64,000 nucleotides of DNA from Cupriavidus necator N-1 (GTDB taxonomy: Bacteria; Pseudomonadota; Gammaproteobacteria; Burkholderiales; Burkholderiaceae). Below are positions 25,003 through 33,570 of this stretch, one piece after another; position 1 is the first letter of the stretch; each line of letters starts with the position of its first letter. The notes beneath the pieces are model-generated. The model worked only from the letters and a program-made list of their open reading frames with translations, searched no databases and had not been told where the DNA came from. Location of the stretch: assembly GCF_000219215.1 (NCBI RefSeq), contig NC_015723.1, positions 1,922,001 to 1,986,000 on the forward strand, written 5' to 3'. The translations under genes were made by a program, and so were the position numbers.

Positions 25003-25616
25003 GACTGGGCGACTTCGCGGGAACGGTCCCACAGGTTGGGCAGGGTCCGGTTGGAATAGCCGGAGACAAAGGGCTTGCGCGTGCCGTCCTCGGCATAGAC
25101 CGAACGGCGCACCGCACCGATATTGGCGCCGTACACATGGATGCTGACCGAGACGCGGTCGTCATGCACGTTGTTGACAAGGTGGATATCGCCGACCGTG
25201 GGCGACACGGCCTCGACCTGCCCGGGCAGCAAGCGCACGGCGTCGCCATGCGGTACAGGCCGGCCGCCGGCGTCGAGCGCGAACGGCTGCGAGTCTTCCG
25301 CGCCGCGCAGCATGCCGATCAGGCCCCAAACGGTGTGGTCGTGGATGGGCGTGCGCTGGCCCGGCCCCCAGACAAAGCTGACGACCGAGAAGCGTTCGGC
25401 GGAATCGCAATGCAGCAGGTGCTGCTGGTAGTACTCGGGATGCGACTGGGCCCAGGCTTCGGGCAGCCAGTCGTCGCGCGCGACCAGCTTTGCCAGCAGC
25501 GCCCCGCCTTCGCGCAGGATGCGGGGCTCGTCCGGGTGCTGGTCCAGCAGCTCGGCCAGGCCGGTGATGAAGTCGCGCAGCGGCGCGAGCCTGTCGGGGG
25601 TGGGGGTGCTGCCCAT
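24999..25616 (-). CDS. Thiol dioxygenase, cupin type (cysteine / 3-mercaptopropionate dioxygenase)
   Basis: 205 residues. Iron ligands are visible as H92 and H94 in PIHDHTVWG and H145 in GDIHLVNN. The S158-x-H160-x-Y162 triad (SIHVY) matches thiol dioxygenases. The segment YYQQHLLHCD has Gln where mammalian cysteine dioxygenase has the substrate Arg, and the crosslinking Cys is absent. This fits the Gln-type enzymes that prefer 3-mercaptopropionate. Reaction: O2-dependent oxidation of a thiol to a sulfinate. ATG 25616 has GGAG upstream. Translationally coupled to the rhodanese gene. Confidence 0.88.
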   Translation of the reverse strand: MGSTPTPDRLAPLRDFITGLAELLDQHPDEPRILREGGALLAKLVARDDWLPEAWAQSHPEYYQQHLLHCDSAERFSVVSFVWGPGQRTPIHDHTVWGLIGMLRGAEDSQPFALDAGGRPVPHGDAVRLLPGQVEAVSPTVGDIHLVNNVHDDRVSVSIHVYGANIGAVRRSVYAEDGTRKPFVSGYSNRTLPNLWDRSREVAQS

Positions 25617-25729
25617 GGGAATGACTCCGAAGTGTCTCGTTCTGGTTTGCCGGCGCGCCGGGCGCCTGCGGCGCGGCCCTCTTTGGGGCGGTGCTGCTGC
25701 AAACATAGCACGGCCAGGCAGGCCCGCGC

Positions 25730-26941
25730 TTACAGGCCAAGCTGCGCACGCCCGGCGGCGACCAGGATGGAATCGTTCTGCGGCGTATGGATGCGGCTGC
25801 ATAGCACGTCGCGGTAGTGGCGCTCGAGCGGGTTGTTGCGGCTCAGGCCGTGGTTGCCCGAGAGCTGAAGCGCCAGCTCCACCGCGTGGATCGCATTGCC
25901 GGTCACGGTGTACTTGAGCAGCCCGCTGTCGGCCGGCGTGGGCGCCTCGCCCGCGTCGGTGCGCGTCGCGGCATCGTCCAGCAACACCTGATTGGCCCGC
26001 AGCAACGCGGCGATCTCGCCGATGGCTTCCTGCACGCGCGGCAGCGTGGCCAGCGGCGCGCCCAGGCTGCCGGGCGCGCGCTCGCGAACGATTTCGCCGA
26101 TCCATGCGGCGGCAGTGCGTGCCACCGCGTCATAGAGGCTGCCCAGCAGCACGATCATCCAGGCCTGCTGGTCGGCGTTGGCGTCGATGTCGGCCTGGCT
26201 GGCACCGGCCGGCGTCCATGCTGACGGCGGGCGGATATCGACCGCGTGGTCAGGCGGGATCCAGACGTTGTCGAGCACGGTCTCATGGCTGCCTGAAGCG
26301 CGCAGGCCAAGGTGGTTCCAGTTTTCGACGATGCGCACGCCCGCGATGCCGGCCGCCGGTCCGGGCACCAGGAACACGCCCACGCGCGGCTGCGGCTCGT
26401 CGGTACGCGCCCAGACCGCCAGCCAGCGCAGCGCCGGGATGCCGGTGCTGTACAGCTTGCGCCCGCTGATGCGCCAACCGTCGGCCACGCGCGTGGCCAC
26501 CGTGGCCGGCTGGCCGCCGCGTGCCGGCGATCCCAGTTCCGGTTCCACCCGCAACGCGTTGATCAGCGCACCGTCCTGCACCGTGCTGGCAAAGACCTGG
26601 TCGCGCACGGTCTGCGGCCAGTGCGAATCGGCGCGGGCGATCGCGCGGTGCTGCAGGTAGGTCATGGTCAGCACCAGCGCGGTTGCGGCGTCGCCGCCCG
26701 CCACCGCGGCCACGATGCGGCGCGCCTGCGCCAGGCCCGCCCCGCCGCCGCCCTGCGCGTGCGGCACCACCTGCGCAACCAGGCCATTGGCATGCAGCTG
26801 CGCAAAGTTGTCGTGCGGAAAGCTGGCAGCGGCATCGTGCGCGCCGGCACTGGCGGCAAAGCGCGCGGACAGTCCGGCCAGCACCTCGCCAAGGTGCGCT
26901 TCGCTGCTGGGCAGCCTGCGCAGGGTAGACGTTAATGACAT
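25730..26941 (-). CDS. Acyl-CoA dehydrogenase-like flavin monooxygenase (SfnB/DszC type)
   Basis: A 403-residue protein with the acyl-CoA dehydrogenase fold: N-terminal helical domain, central beta domain (GWRISGRKLYSTGIPALRWLAVWAR) and C-terminal helices (LSGNHGLSRNNPLERHYRDVLCSRIHTPQND). The catalytic Glu of true acyl-CoA dehydrogenases is not evident. The closing region resembles the SfnB/DszC group, which uses reduced flavin and O2 on organosulfur compounds. First gene of the minus arm of the sulfur island, 113 bases before the dioxygenase. Confidence 0.8.
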   Translation of the reverse strand: MSLTSTLRRLPSSEAHLGEVLAGLSARFAASAGAHDAAASFPHDNFAQLHANGLVAQVVPHAQGGGGAGLAQARRIVAAVAGGDAATALVLTMTYLQHRAIARADSHWPQTVRDQVFASTVQDGALINALRVEPELGSPARGGQPATVATRVADGWRISGRKLYSTGIPALRWLAVWARTDEPQPRVGVFLVPGPAAGIAGVRIVENWNHLGLRASGSHETVLDNVWIPPDHAVDIRPPSAWTPAGASQADIDANADQQAWMIVLLGSLYDAVARTAAAWIGEIVRERAPGSLGAPLATLPRVQEAIGEIAALLRANQVLLDDAATRTDAGEAPTPADSGLLKYTVTGNAIHAVELALQLSGNHGLSRNNPLERHYRDVLCSRIHTPQNDSILVAAGRAQLGL

Positions 26942-27024
26942 GGAAAAAGACTCCGGGAAGGATGATGACGAGGCGCGCTGCCCGCACCGAATGCCGCCTA
27001 GCGTAGCGCCGGCACCGCATTACG

Positions 27025-27058
27025 AAAACGACGCTTATTGAATATGGACCGTCGTTTT
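27025..27058. promoter_or_regulatory. Inverted repeat in the divergent sulfur-island promoter
   Basis: AAAACGACG (27025-27033) and CGTCGTTTT (27050-27058) are exact complements with 16 bases between them. They sit between the two divergent arms of the organosulfur island, 84 bases from the minus-arm start and 100 from the plus-arm start. The AT-rich spacer (TTATTGAATATGG) resembles regions bound by CysB/Cbl/SsuR-type LysR regulators. No regulator gene is linked. Confidence 0.5.
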
Positions 27059-27158
27059 TATTCGTTAGCGAGCGCGCGCGCCTGTCGTACTTTCTGCCTC
27101 AGTCCAACACCATCCGGGCGGTCACGCTGCCGCCCTCACCGAACACAGGAGAGCGCGC

Positions 27159-28256
27159 ATGAGCGTCGATTTCATCGGCATGATCCAGAGCCAGAAGCAG
27201 TCCGAGATCCATCCGCCGTCAGGTCCGGTGATCGATCGCGACTATGTGCGCGCCTTTGCCCAGGCCCACGAGCAGGCCGGCTTTGACCGCATCCTGGTGC
27301 CGCACCATTCCACCGGGCCGTCGGCCACGCTGACCATCGCCTACGCAGCCAGCGTGACCGAGCGCATCCACTTCATGCTGGCGCACCGCCCCGGCTTTAC
27401 CGCACCGACGTTGGCCGCGCGCCAGATCGCCACGCTCGACCAGTTCAGCGGCGGCCGCCTCGGGGTGCACTTCATCTCGGGCGGGTCGGACAGCGAGCAG
27501 CAGCGCGACGGCGACTTCCTCGACCATGATCAGCGCTATGCGCGCACCGACGAGTACCTGCATATCCTGCGCCGCATCTGGACCGAGCCCGCGCCGTTCG
27601 ACCACGAAGGCCAGTTCTATCGCTTTACGCAGGGCTTCTCAGAGGTCAAGCCCGCGCAGCAGCCGCATGTGCCGATCTATTTCGGCGGCGCCTCCGAAGC
27701 CGCGCTGGCCGTCGCCGGCAAGCATGCCGACGTCTACGCACTGTGGGGCGAGTCGCTCGACCAGGTGCGCGAGCTGACCGGCCGCGTGCGTGCCGAAGCC
27801 GCGCAGCACGGCCGCACGGTGCGCTTCTCGGTGTCGTTCCGCCCGGTGCTGGCCGAAACCGAAGAAAAAGCCTGGGCCCGCGCCGACAGCATCCTGGAGC
27901 GCACCCGCGCCCTGCGCGTGCAGGCCGGCTACAGCCGCGGCGGCCCGCAGCAGAGCGAAGGCGCACGGCGCCTGCTCGCGGCGGCCGACAAAGGCGACCG
28001 GGTTGACCAGCGCCTGTGGACCGCGATCGCGCGCGAGACCGGCGGGCGCTCCAACTCCACCGGCCTGGTCGGCACGCCGGAGCAGGTGGCGCAGGCCCTG
28101 CTGGCGTACTACGAACTGGGCGTCACCACCTTCCTGATCCGCGGCTTCGATCCGCTGGAAGACGCCATCGACTATGGCCGCGAGCTGATCCCGCGCGTGC
28201 GCGAGCTGGTGGCGCAGCACGACGCCGCGCAGCAGGCGGAGCGCAAGGCCGCGTGA
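27159..28256 (+). CDS. LLM-class FMNH2-dependent monooxygenase (alkanesulfonate monooxygenase, SsuD-like)
   Basis: 365 residues with the bacterial luciferase-like TIM barrel. SsuD-type marks include ILVPHHSTGPSA, FMLAHRPGFTAPTLAARQIATLDQFSGGRLGVHFISGGSD and YFGGASEAALAVAGKHADVYALWGE. SsuD enzymes cleave the C-S bond of sulfonates, giving sulfite and an aldehyde. AGGAG lies before the ATG. First gene of the plus arm with an ABC importer. No flavin reductase gene is present in the window, so reduced FMN must come from elsewhere. Confidence 0.9.
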   Translation: MSVDFIGMIQSQKQSEIHPPSGPVIDRDYVRAFAQAHEQAGFDRILVPHHSTGPSATLTIAYAASVTERIHFMLAHRPGFTAPTLAARQIATLDQFSGGRLGVHFISGGSDSEQQRDGDFLDHDQRYARTDEYLHILRRIWTEPAPFDHEGQFYRFTQGFSEVKPAQQPHVPIYFGGASEAALAVAGKHADVYALWGESLDQVRELTGRVRAEAAQHGRTVRFSVSFRPVLAETEEKAWARADSILERTRALRVQAGYSRGGPQQSEGARRLLAAADKGDRVDQRLWTAIARETGGRSNSTGLVGTPEQVAQALLAYYELGVTTFLIRGFDPLEDAIDYGRELIPRVRELVAQHDAAQQAERKAA

Positions 28257-28297
28257 CGGCCTCACCACAGAACACGACGAAGACGGGGAATTTCACC

Positions 28298-29314
28298 ATG
28301 AGCCAGGACAACAACAATCACGCCGACCCGCGCCGGCGCAGCGTGCTGCGGCTGGCCGGCGCCGCGGCCATCGCCGCGCCGTCGCTGATCCTGGGCCGAC
28401 AGGCCTGGTCGGCGCCGCGCAAGCTGACCTTCGCGTGGAACCAGAACTCCTTCTGCCTGACGCCGATCGTGGTGGCGCAGGAGAAGGGCTTCTTCGAGAA
28501 GAACGGCCTGCAGGTCGACCTGATCAACTACAGCGGCTCGACCGACCAGTTGCTGGAATCGATCGCCACCGGCAAGGCCGATGCCGCGGTCGGCATGATC
28601 CACCGCTGGCTCAAGCCGCTGGAAGCCGGCTTCGACGTCAAGATCATCGGCAGCTCGCACGGCGGCTGCGTGCGGCTGGTGGGATCGAAAGCGGCGGGGG
28701 TCACCAGCCTGCAGCAGCTGAAGGGAAAGACCGTCGGCGTCAGCGACCTGGCGGCACCGGGCAAGCACTTCTTCACCATCCTGCTGGCCAAGAACGGCAT
28801 CGACCCGGACAAGGACATCACCTGGCGCCAGTACCCGGCCGACCTGCTGGGCGTGGCGGTGGACAAGGGCGAGATCCAGGCGATTGCCGACGGCGACCCC
28901 AACCTCTACCTGCTGGAAAAGCGCACCAACGGCGCCTACGTGGAACTGGCCACCAACCTCACCGGCGAGTACGCGCGCAAGGTCTGCTGCGTGGTCGGCG
29001 CCCGCGGCGAGCTGGTGCGCAACGACCGCCCTGCCGCCACGTCGCTGGCGCGCGCCATCGTGCAGGCCACCGACTACGTCAACGAGAACCCCAACGAGGC
29101 CGCCAGGGTCTTCGCCAAGTACTCGCCCAAGATCAACCCGGAAGACCTGCGCAAGCTCTACGCCACGCTCACCTATACCCACCACCCGACCGGCGTCGAC
29201 CTGCGCGACGAGATCGCCTTCTACGCCGATGATTTCCGCCGCATCGGCGTGCTGAAGAAGACCACCGATGCCAAACGCCTGGCGCAGCACGTCTACGCCA
29301 ATGTCCTGGGGTGA
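28298..29314 (+). CDS. ABC transporter substrate-binding protein, sulfonate/taurine type (SsuA/TauA-like)
   Basis: 338 residues from ATG 28298. The N terminus carries a twin-arginine-like signal (RRRSVLRLAGAAAIAAPSLI). The body has NMT1/SsuA marks: TPIVVAQEKGFFEKNGLQVDLINYSGS, ESIATGKADAAVGM and LKGKTVGVSDLAAPGKHF. It binds the sulfonate-like substrate in the periplasm for the permease and ATPase encoded directly behind it. Confidence 0.9.
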   Translation: MSQDNNNHADPRRRSVLRLAGAAAIAAPSLILGRQAWSAPRKLTFAWNQNSFCLTPIVVAQEKGFFEKNGLQVDLINYSGSTDQLLESIATGKADAAVGMIHRWLKPLEAGFDVKIIGSSHGGCVRLVGSKAAGVTSLQQLKGKTVGVSDLAAPGKHFFTILLAKNGIDPDKDITWRQYPADLLGVAVDKGEIQAIADGDPNLYLLEKRTNGAYVELATNLTGEYARKVCCVVGARGELVRNDRPAATSLARAIVQATDYVNENPNEAARVFAKYSPKINPEDLRKLYATLTYTHHPTGVDLRDEIAFYADDFRRIGVLKKTTDAKRLAQHVYANVLG

Positions 29315-29318
29315 TGCC

Positions 29319-30377
29319 ATGACGACAAGCCAACCTGCATTCGACGCCGGGCTGGCGCGCAAGCCAGCCGCGGCCCCCGTGCCGCATGCCGCCGCGAGCG
29401 CGCGCGCGTCCGGCCCGGTCTGGGCCACCGGCATCCTCGCCGCGCTGGCGTGGGCCGCGTTCGGCGCCCTGACGTGGCTGTGGCCCAACCAGGCGGTCGG
29501 CTTCAGCGACTGGGCCTATACGGCGGAACTGGGCATCGCCGCGCTGGCAGGCGCCGCGTTGCTGGCACTGGTTGCGCTGGCCGGCCAGCGGGTCCGGGCG
29601 GCGCAACGCGCGCTGGCCGCGCTGCGCGCCGCCGGCCCGTGGCTGGTGGCGCTGCCCGTGTCCCTGGCCGCGTGGGAAATCCTGACCGCCAAAACCGCCA
29701 TCCTGCCCACGCCCTTCTTCGCGCCGCCACAGGCGCTGATCGAGGTCTATGCCGACGACTGGAGGCGGCTGGGCGACAGCGTGCTGAACACGCTCAGGCT
29801 GCTCGGGCTGGGCGTAGCCTATGGCGGACTGGCCGGCTTTCTGGTGGGGGTGTCGATCGGCTGGTCGCGCCGCATCGGCTACTGGGTGCATCCGGTGCTG
29901 CGCGTGCTGGGCCCGCTGCCGTCAACCGCGCTGCTGCCGCTGACTTTCTACTTCTTCCCGTCGAGCTATTCAGCCGCGGTGTTCCTGATCGCGCTGGCCA
30001 CCGCCTTCCCAGTCGCGGTGCTGACTTGGTCAGGCGTGGCCGGCGTCAACAAGAGCTACTACGACGTGGCGCGCACCCTGGGCGCCTCGGGCTGGTTCCT
30101 GGTGCTGCGCGTGGCGATCCCGGCGGCGCTGCCGCAGGTATTCGTCGGCCTGTTCATGGGGCTGGGCGCTTCGTTCTCGGTGCTGGTGACGGCGGAGATG
30201 ATGGGCGTGAAGTCGGGCCTGGGCTGGTACCTGACGTGGGCGCAGGGCTGGGCTTCGTACGTCAATATGTATGCGGCGCTGATCGTGATGGCGCTGCTGT
30301 TCTCGGGCGTGATCACGCTGCTGTTCGTGGCGCGTGACCGCGTGCTGTCGTGGCAGAAGGGGACGGTGAAATGGTGA
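29319..30377 (+). CDS. ABC transporter permease, sulfonate type (SsuC/TauC-like)
   Basis: 352 residues from ATG 29319, four bases behind the binding-protein stop. Two extra N-terminal hydrophobic segments (about residues 35-55 and 67-85) precede the usual six-helix SsuC core. The cytoplasmic EAA-like loop is visible as NKSYYDVARTLGASGWFLVLRVAIPAALP. The N-terminal extension is longer than in SsuC/TauC, which are about 260-275 residues. Confidence 0.9.
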   Translation: MTTSQPAFDAGLARKPAAAPVPHAAASARASGPVWATGILAALAWAAFGALTWLWPNQAVGFSDWAYTAELGIAALAGAALLALVALAGQRVRAAQRALAALRAAGPWLVALPVSLAAWEILTAKTAILPTPFFAPPQALIEVYADDWRRLGDSVLNTLRLLGLGVAYGGLAGFLVGVSIGWSRRIGYWVHPVLRVLGPLPSTALLPLTFYFFPSSYSAAVFLIALATAFPVAVLTWSGVAGVNKSYYDVARTLGASGWFLVLRVAIPAALPQVFVGLFMGLGASFSVLVTAEMMGVKSGLGWYLTWAQGWASYVNMYAALIVMALLFSGVITLLFVARDRVLSWQKGTVKW

Positions 30378-31249
30378 GTGTTGTTGAGCGGTTGAAAGCA
30401 TCGAGACCCTACACGCACGTGAAGAAGGCTCCCCTCTCCCGCACGCGGGAGAGGGGAGTTAACGCGGCGACAGACGACAACCCGGAAACCCTGACCGGTG
30501 CCCGCATCGACATCCATCAGGTCAGTCACTGGTTCGGCAGCGGCAGCGACCGGCTGCAGGTGCTGGACGACGTCGACCTGAGCGTCGCACCGGGCGAATT
30601 CGTCGCGCTGCTGGGACCCAGCGGTTGCGGCAAGTCCACGCTGCTGCGGCTGGTGGCAGGGCTGGACCAGCCCGCCTCCGGCGAGATCCTGCAGGACGGC
30701 ACCCCGATCACCGAGCCTGACCCCTCGCGCATCGTGGTGTTCCAGGACCCCACGCTGTATCCGTGGCGGCGCGTATGGGACAACGTCGCGCTGGGCCTGC
30801 AGGCGCGCGGCGTGCTGGCAAGCCAGCGTCCGCGCGTGGATGACGCGCTGCGGCGCGTAGGGCTGGAAACCTTCGCCCGCGCCTTCCCGCACCAGCTCTC
30901 CGGCGGCATGGCGCAGCGCGTGGCGCTGGCGCGCGCGCTGGTCAACGATCCGCGCCTGCTGGTGCTGGACGAGCCGCTGGGCAAACTAGACTCATTGACG
31001 CGGCTGGCGATGCAGAGCGACCTGGTCGAACTGTGGCAACGTTCGCGCTTTTCGGCGCTGCTGGTCACCCACGACGTGGAGGAAGCGCTGTTCCTGGCGC
31101 AGCGCGTGATCATCTTCAGCCAGCGTCCGGCACGCATCACGGCGGAGATCCGGGTCGACCTGCCCTACCCGCGCCATCGCGGCGATCCGCGGCTGACCGG
31201 GCTGCGGCACGAAGCGCTGCGCCACCTGGGGCTGGACGCGAGCTGGTAA
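30371..31249 (+). CDS. ABC transporter ATP-binding protein, sulfonate type (SsuB/TauB-like)
   Basis: 292 residues from ATG 30371, which overlaps the permease stop by 7 bases, with AAGGGGA upstream. It has Walker A LLGPSGCGKST, signature LSGGMAQR, Walker B LLVLDEPLG and the H-loop THDVEEAL. Residues 19-30 (KAPLSRTRERGV) are the translation of a palindromic intergenic repeat lying inside the gene, and the ABC fold only starts around residue 45. The extension is therefore probably a passenger. The conserved domain is intact. Confidence 0.9.
   Translation: MVSVVERLKASRPYTHVKKAPLSRTRERGVNAATDDNPETLTGARIDIHQVSHWFGSGSDRLQVLDDVDLSVAPGEFVALLGPSGCGKSTLLRLVAGLDQPASGEILQDGTPITEPDPSRIVVFQDPTLYPWRRVWDNVALGLQARGVLASQRPRVDDALRRVGLETFARAFPHQLSGGMAQRVALARALVNDPRLLVLDEPLGKLDSLTRLAMQSDLVELWQRSRFSALLVTHDVEEALFLAQRVIIFSQRPARITAEIRVDLPYPRHRGDPRLTGLRHEALRHLGLDASW
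30427..30460. repeat. Palindromic repeat, copy B, inside the ATPase coding sequence
   Basis: A single unit of the CTCTCCCGC..GCGGGAGAG element found paired at 15.9 and 47.7 kb. Here it lies in frame near the 5' end of the ABC ATPase gene. Its hairpin begins about 56 bases after the start codon and could affect translation or mRNA stability between permease and ATPase. Confidence 0.8.
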
Positions 31250-31280
31250 TGGCGTTGCGCTTCACTTCGCGGGCCGCCAG

Positions 31281-32462
31281 ATGAGCGGCCCGCCGCCGCA
31301 GGCATGGCTCAATGGACTGCTGGTCCTGATCGAGAAACTCCAGCTTGGCTTGCTGTCGCTGTGGCATGCCCTTGGCCTGACCGGCGACAGCCACGGCCAG
31401 CCCGCGTGGCCGTGGGCACGGCGCGTGGCGGGCGAAACCCTGCTGATCGACCTGGGCCTCGCGCGCCAGGTCGGCCTGAGCCTGTGCGCCCTTGTCTTTG
31501 CCGTGCTGGCCATTACCGCCGCGCTGGCTTGGAGACGCCAGCGCGGCGTACTGCTTGCCGCCGGCGCGCTCGCTCTGGTGGCGGCTCCCTGGCCCAGCGC
31601 AGCGCTGCTGTTGGTGCCAGCCGCGCCGACCAGCTTTCACGCCAGCCCTACCCGCTTCTCCGTCGACGCCATCGCGCTCGGCGCCCGGGTCTATGCGCAG
31701 CATTGCGCCAACTGCCACGGCGCGGACGGGCGCGGGGAAGGCCCGCTGGCCGCCAGCCTGGCGCAGTGGCCGCCCACGCTGGTCAGTCCGCTGCTGGCGC
31801 GCCGCGCCGATGGCGAGCTGTTCTGGCATGTGCTGGCCGGTATGCGCGACCGTCATGGCCAGCCCACCATGCCGGCCTTCCGCGACACCCTGGGCGACAG
31901 TGAGGCCTGGGCCGTGATCGACTACATGAAGGCGCTGTCGGCTGGCAGCGGCGCCGGTGCCGACGGCAACTGGCCGGTACCGCTGCGGCTGCCGGAAATG
32001 GCCGTCCGCTGCGTCGATGCCGCGCCTCTGGCACTGTCGCAGTGGCGCGCGGACCAGCGCGTGCGGCTGGTGGCTGTCGACGGGGCGGCTCCGCTGCCGT
32101 ATGAGGATCCCCGCTTCCTGACCGTGCTGGTCACGCCCGACGGGCGCCCGCCGGCGCAGGTGCCGCGCTTTCGCGCCGGCTGCACGGCCACGTCGCCGCA
32201 TGCGTGGCAGGCGGTGGCGGCAATCGCCGGTGAATCGCCCGCACGGCTGGCAGGCACCCAGTTGCTGGCTGACCGCACCGGGTGGCTGCGCGCGCGTGGT
32301 GCGCCCGGCCGGCAATGGTCCGATGCAGACCTCGTGTGCGTATCAGGGCCCAGCGCCAACACCCCGCGCAATGCTGCGGAACCAGCAGATGGCCTGACCG
32401 CCCTGCTCTTGCGCATGGACGCCGAGCCGGTGCGCTTCGTCAAGGGCGGCTTTATCCATTGA
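31281..32462 (+). CDS. Membrane-anchored monohaem cytochrome c protein with unknown C-terminal domain
   Basis: 393 residues. An amphipathic N terminus and two membrane segments (about 64-84 and 89-113) are followed by a cytochrome c domain with haem motif CANCH at 142-146 and probable Met ligand M197 in QPTMPAF. The last 170 residues, with several Cys (RCVDAA, AGCTAT, VCVSG), match no domain I can name. It starts 31 bases behind the ABC ATPase and ends the plus arm. It could take electrons from sulfite or thiol oxidation in the periplasm, which is inference. Confidence 0.75.
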   Translation: MSGPPPQAWLNGLLVLIEKLQLGLLSLWHALGLTGDSHGQPAWPWARRVAGETLLIDLGLARQVGLSLCALVFAVLAITAALAWRRQRGVLLAAGALALVAAPWPSAALLLVPAAPTSFHASPTRFSVDAIALGARVYAQHCANCHGADGRGEGPLAASLAQWPPTLVSPLLARRADGELFWHVLAGMRDRHGQPTMPAFRDTLGDSEAWAVIDYMKALSAGSGAGADGNWPVPLRLPEMAVRCVDAAPLALSQWRADQRVRLVAVDGAAPLPYEDPRFLTVLVTPDGRPPAQVPRFRAGCTATSPHAWQAVAAIAGESPARLAGTQLLADRTGWLRARGAPGRQWSDADLVCVSGPSANTPRNAAEPADGLTALLLRMDAEPVRFVKGGFIH

Positions 32463-32653
32463 TCGCGTCCACCGCGCGCCTTGGCCGTCGTCCTCCCGGA
32501 TTATTCGCTGCCAGCGAATTCTGACTTTCCATCCATTGCGCTGATTGCCCTCGCTCCTGCCAGTAACCTGCGCACGAAGACAAAGCCAACGTGGATCGGT
32601 GACATGATGCAGACAGGGATGGCCGTGGCAAGCGCAGCTGGCCGGCCTGCGGC

Positions 32654-33553
32654 GTGAGCCCCATGAGAGGGGCCCGGGAACTGCAAGGCATCCTGCTGAT
32701 AGTGGCGGCGGTAGCCTGCTTCGCTGCGCTCGACACGCTGACAAAGATCGCCGGCGCGGCCGTGCCAGTCGTGATGGCGCTATGGCTGCGCTACCTGGCG
32801 CAGGCGGCGCTGACCGGCGCGGTGTTGCTGCCGGCTCGCGGCCGCGCCCTGCTGCGCACGCGCCGGCCGCTGCTGCAGTGCGCGCGTGCGGTGGCGATGC
32901 TGCTGTCCAGCGGATGCGCGTTCTTCAGCCTGCAAGTCCTGCCGGTAGGCGAGTTCACCGCCGTTGTGAGCCTGACGCCGCTGGCGATGGCGCTGGCCGC
33001 GGCGGCCATGCTTGGCGAACGCGTGTCGGCCGTGCGATGGCTCTTCCTGTTGACGGGATTTGTCGGGGCCCTGGTGGTGATCCGGCCGGGCGCCGGCCTG
33101 CAGCCCGCGATGCTGTTGCCGCTGGGGGCAGTGCTGTCCAATGCCGCATACCAGTTGCTGACCAGCGTGCTGACCCGTGCCGATGGCGTCGGAACCACGC
33201 ACTTCTATACAGGCTGCGTTGCCACGGTGCTGCTCTCGGCAGCGCTGCCGAGCGCATGGACCTCGCAACTCACGGCATTGCACTGGTGCCTGCTCGCTGG
33301 CATGGCGCTCGCCGGCACCGCCGGCCATCTGTTCCTGGTCCTTGCCTATGCGCGCGCGCCGGTCAGCCTGCTTACCCCTTATCTCTACCTGCAGATCGCC
33401 TTTGCGATGCTTGGCGGCTGGCTGGCATTCGCCTATCTGCCCGATGCGTGGTCCGTGCTCGGCGTTGCGTTGATCGCCGCCAGCGGCGTGGGTGGCACTG
33501 TGGCGGCGGCCCGCGACCGGGAACTGCCGGGGCGGCCCGTCGGGGCGACATAG
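32654..33553 (+). CDS. EamA/DMT family membrane transporter
   Basis: About 299 residues with ten hydrophobic segments arranged as two EamA repeats (LQGILLIVAAVACFAALDTLTKIAG; LLPLGAVLSNAAYQLLTSVLTR). GTG 32654 and ATG 32663 are both possible starts, three codons apart. Members export amino acids or other metabolites. It stands alone between the sulfur island and the aromatic island, and its cargo cannot be told. Confidence 0.87.
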   Translation: MSPMRGARELQGILLIVAAVACFAALDTLTKIAGAAVPVVMALWLRYLAQAALTGAVLLPARGRALLRTRRPLLQCARAVAMLLSSGCAFFSLQVLPVGEFTAVVSLTPLAMALAAAAMLGERVSAVRWLFLLTGFVGALVVIRPGAGLQPAMLLPLGAVLSNAAYQLLTSVLTRADGVGTTHFYTGCVATVLLSAALPSAWTSQLTALHWCLLAGMALAGTAGHLFLVLAYARAPVSLLTPYLYLQIAFAMLGGWLAFAYLPDAWSVLGVALIAASGVGGTVAAARDRELPGRPVGAT

Positions 33554-33570
33554 CCGCCCCGCTGCCGCCG

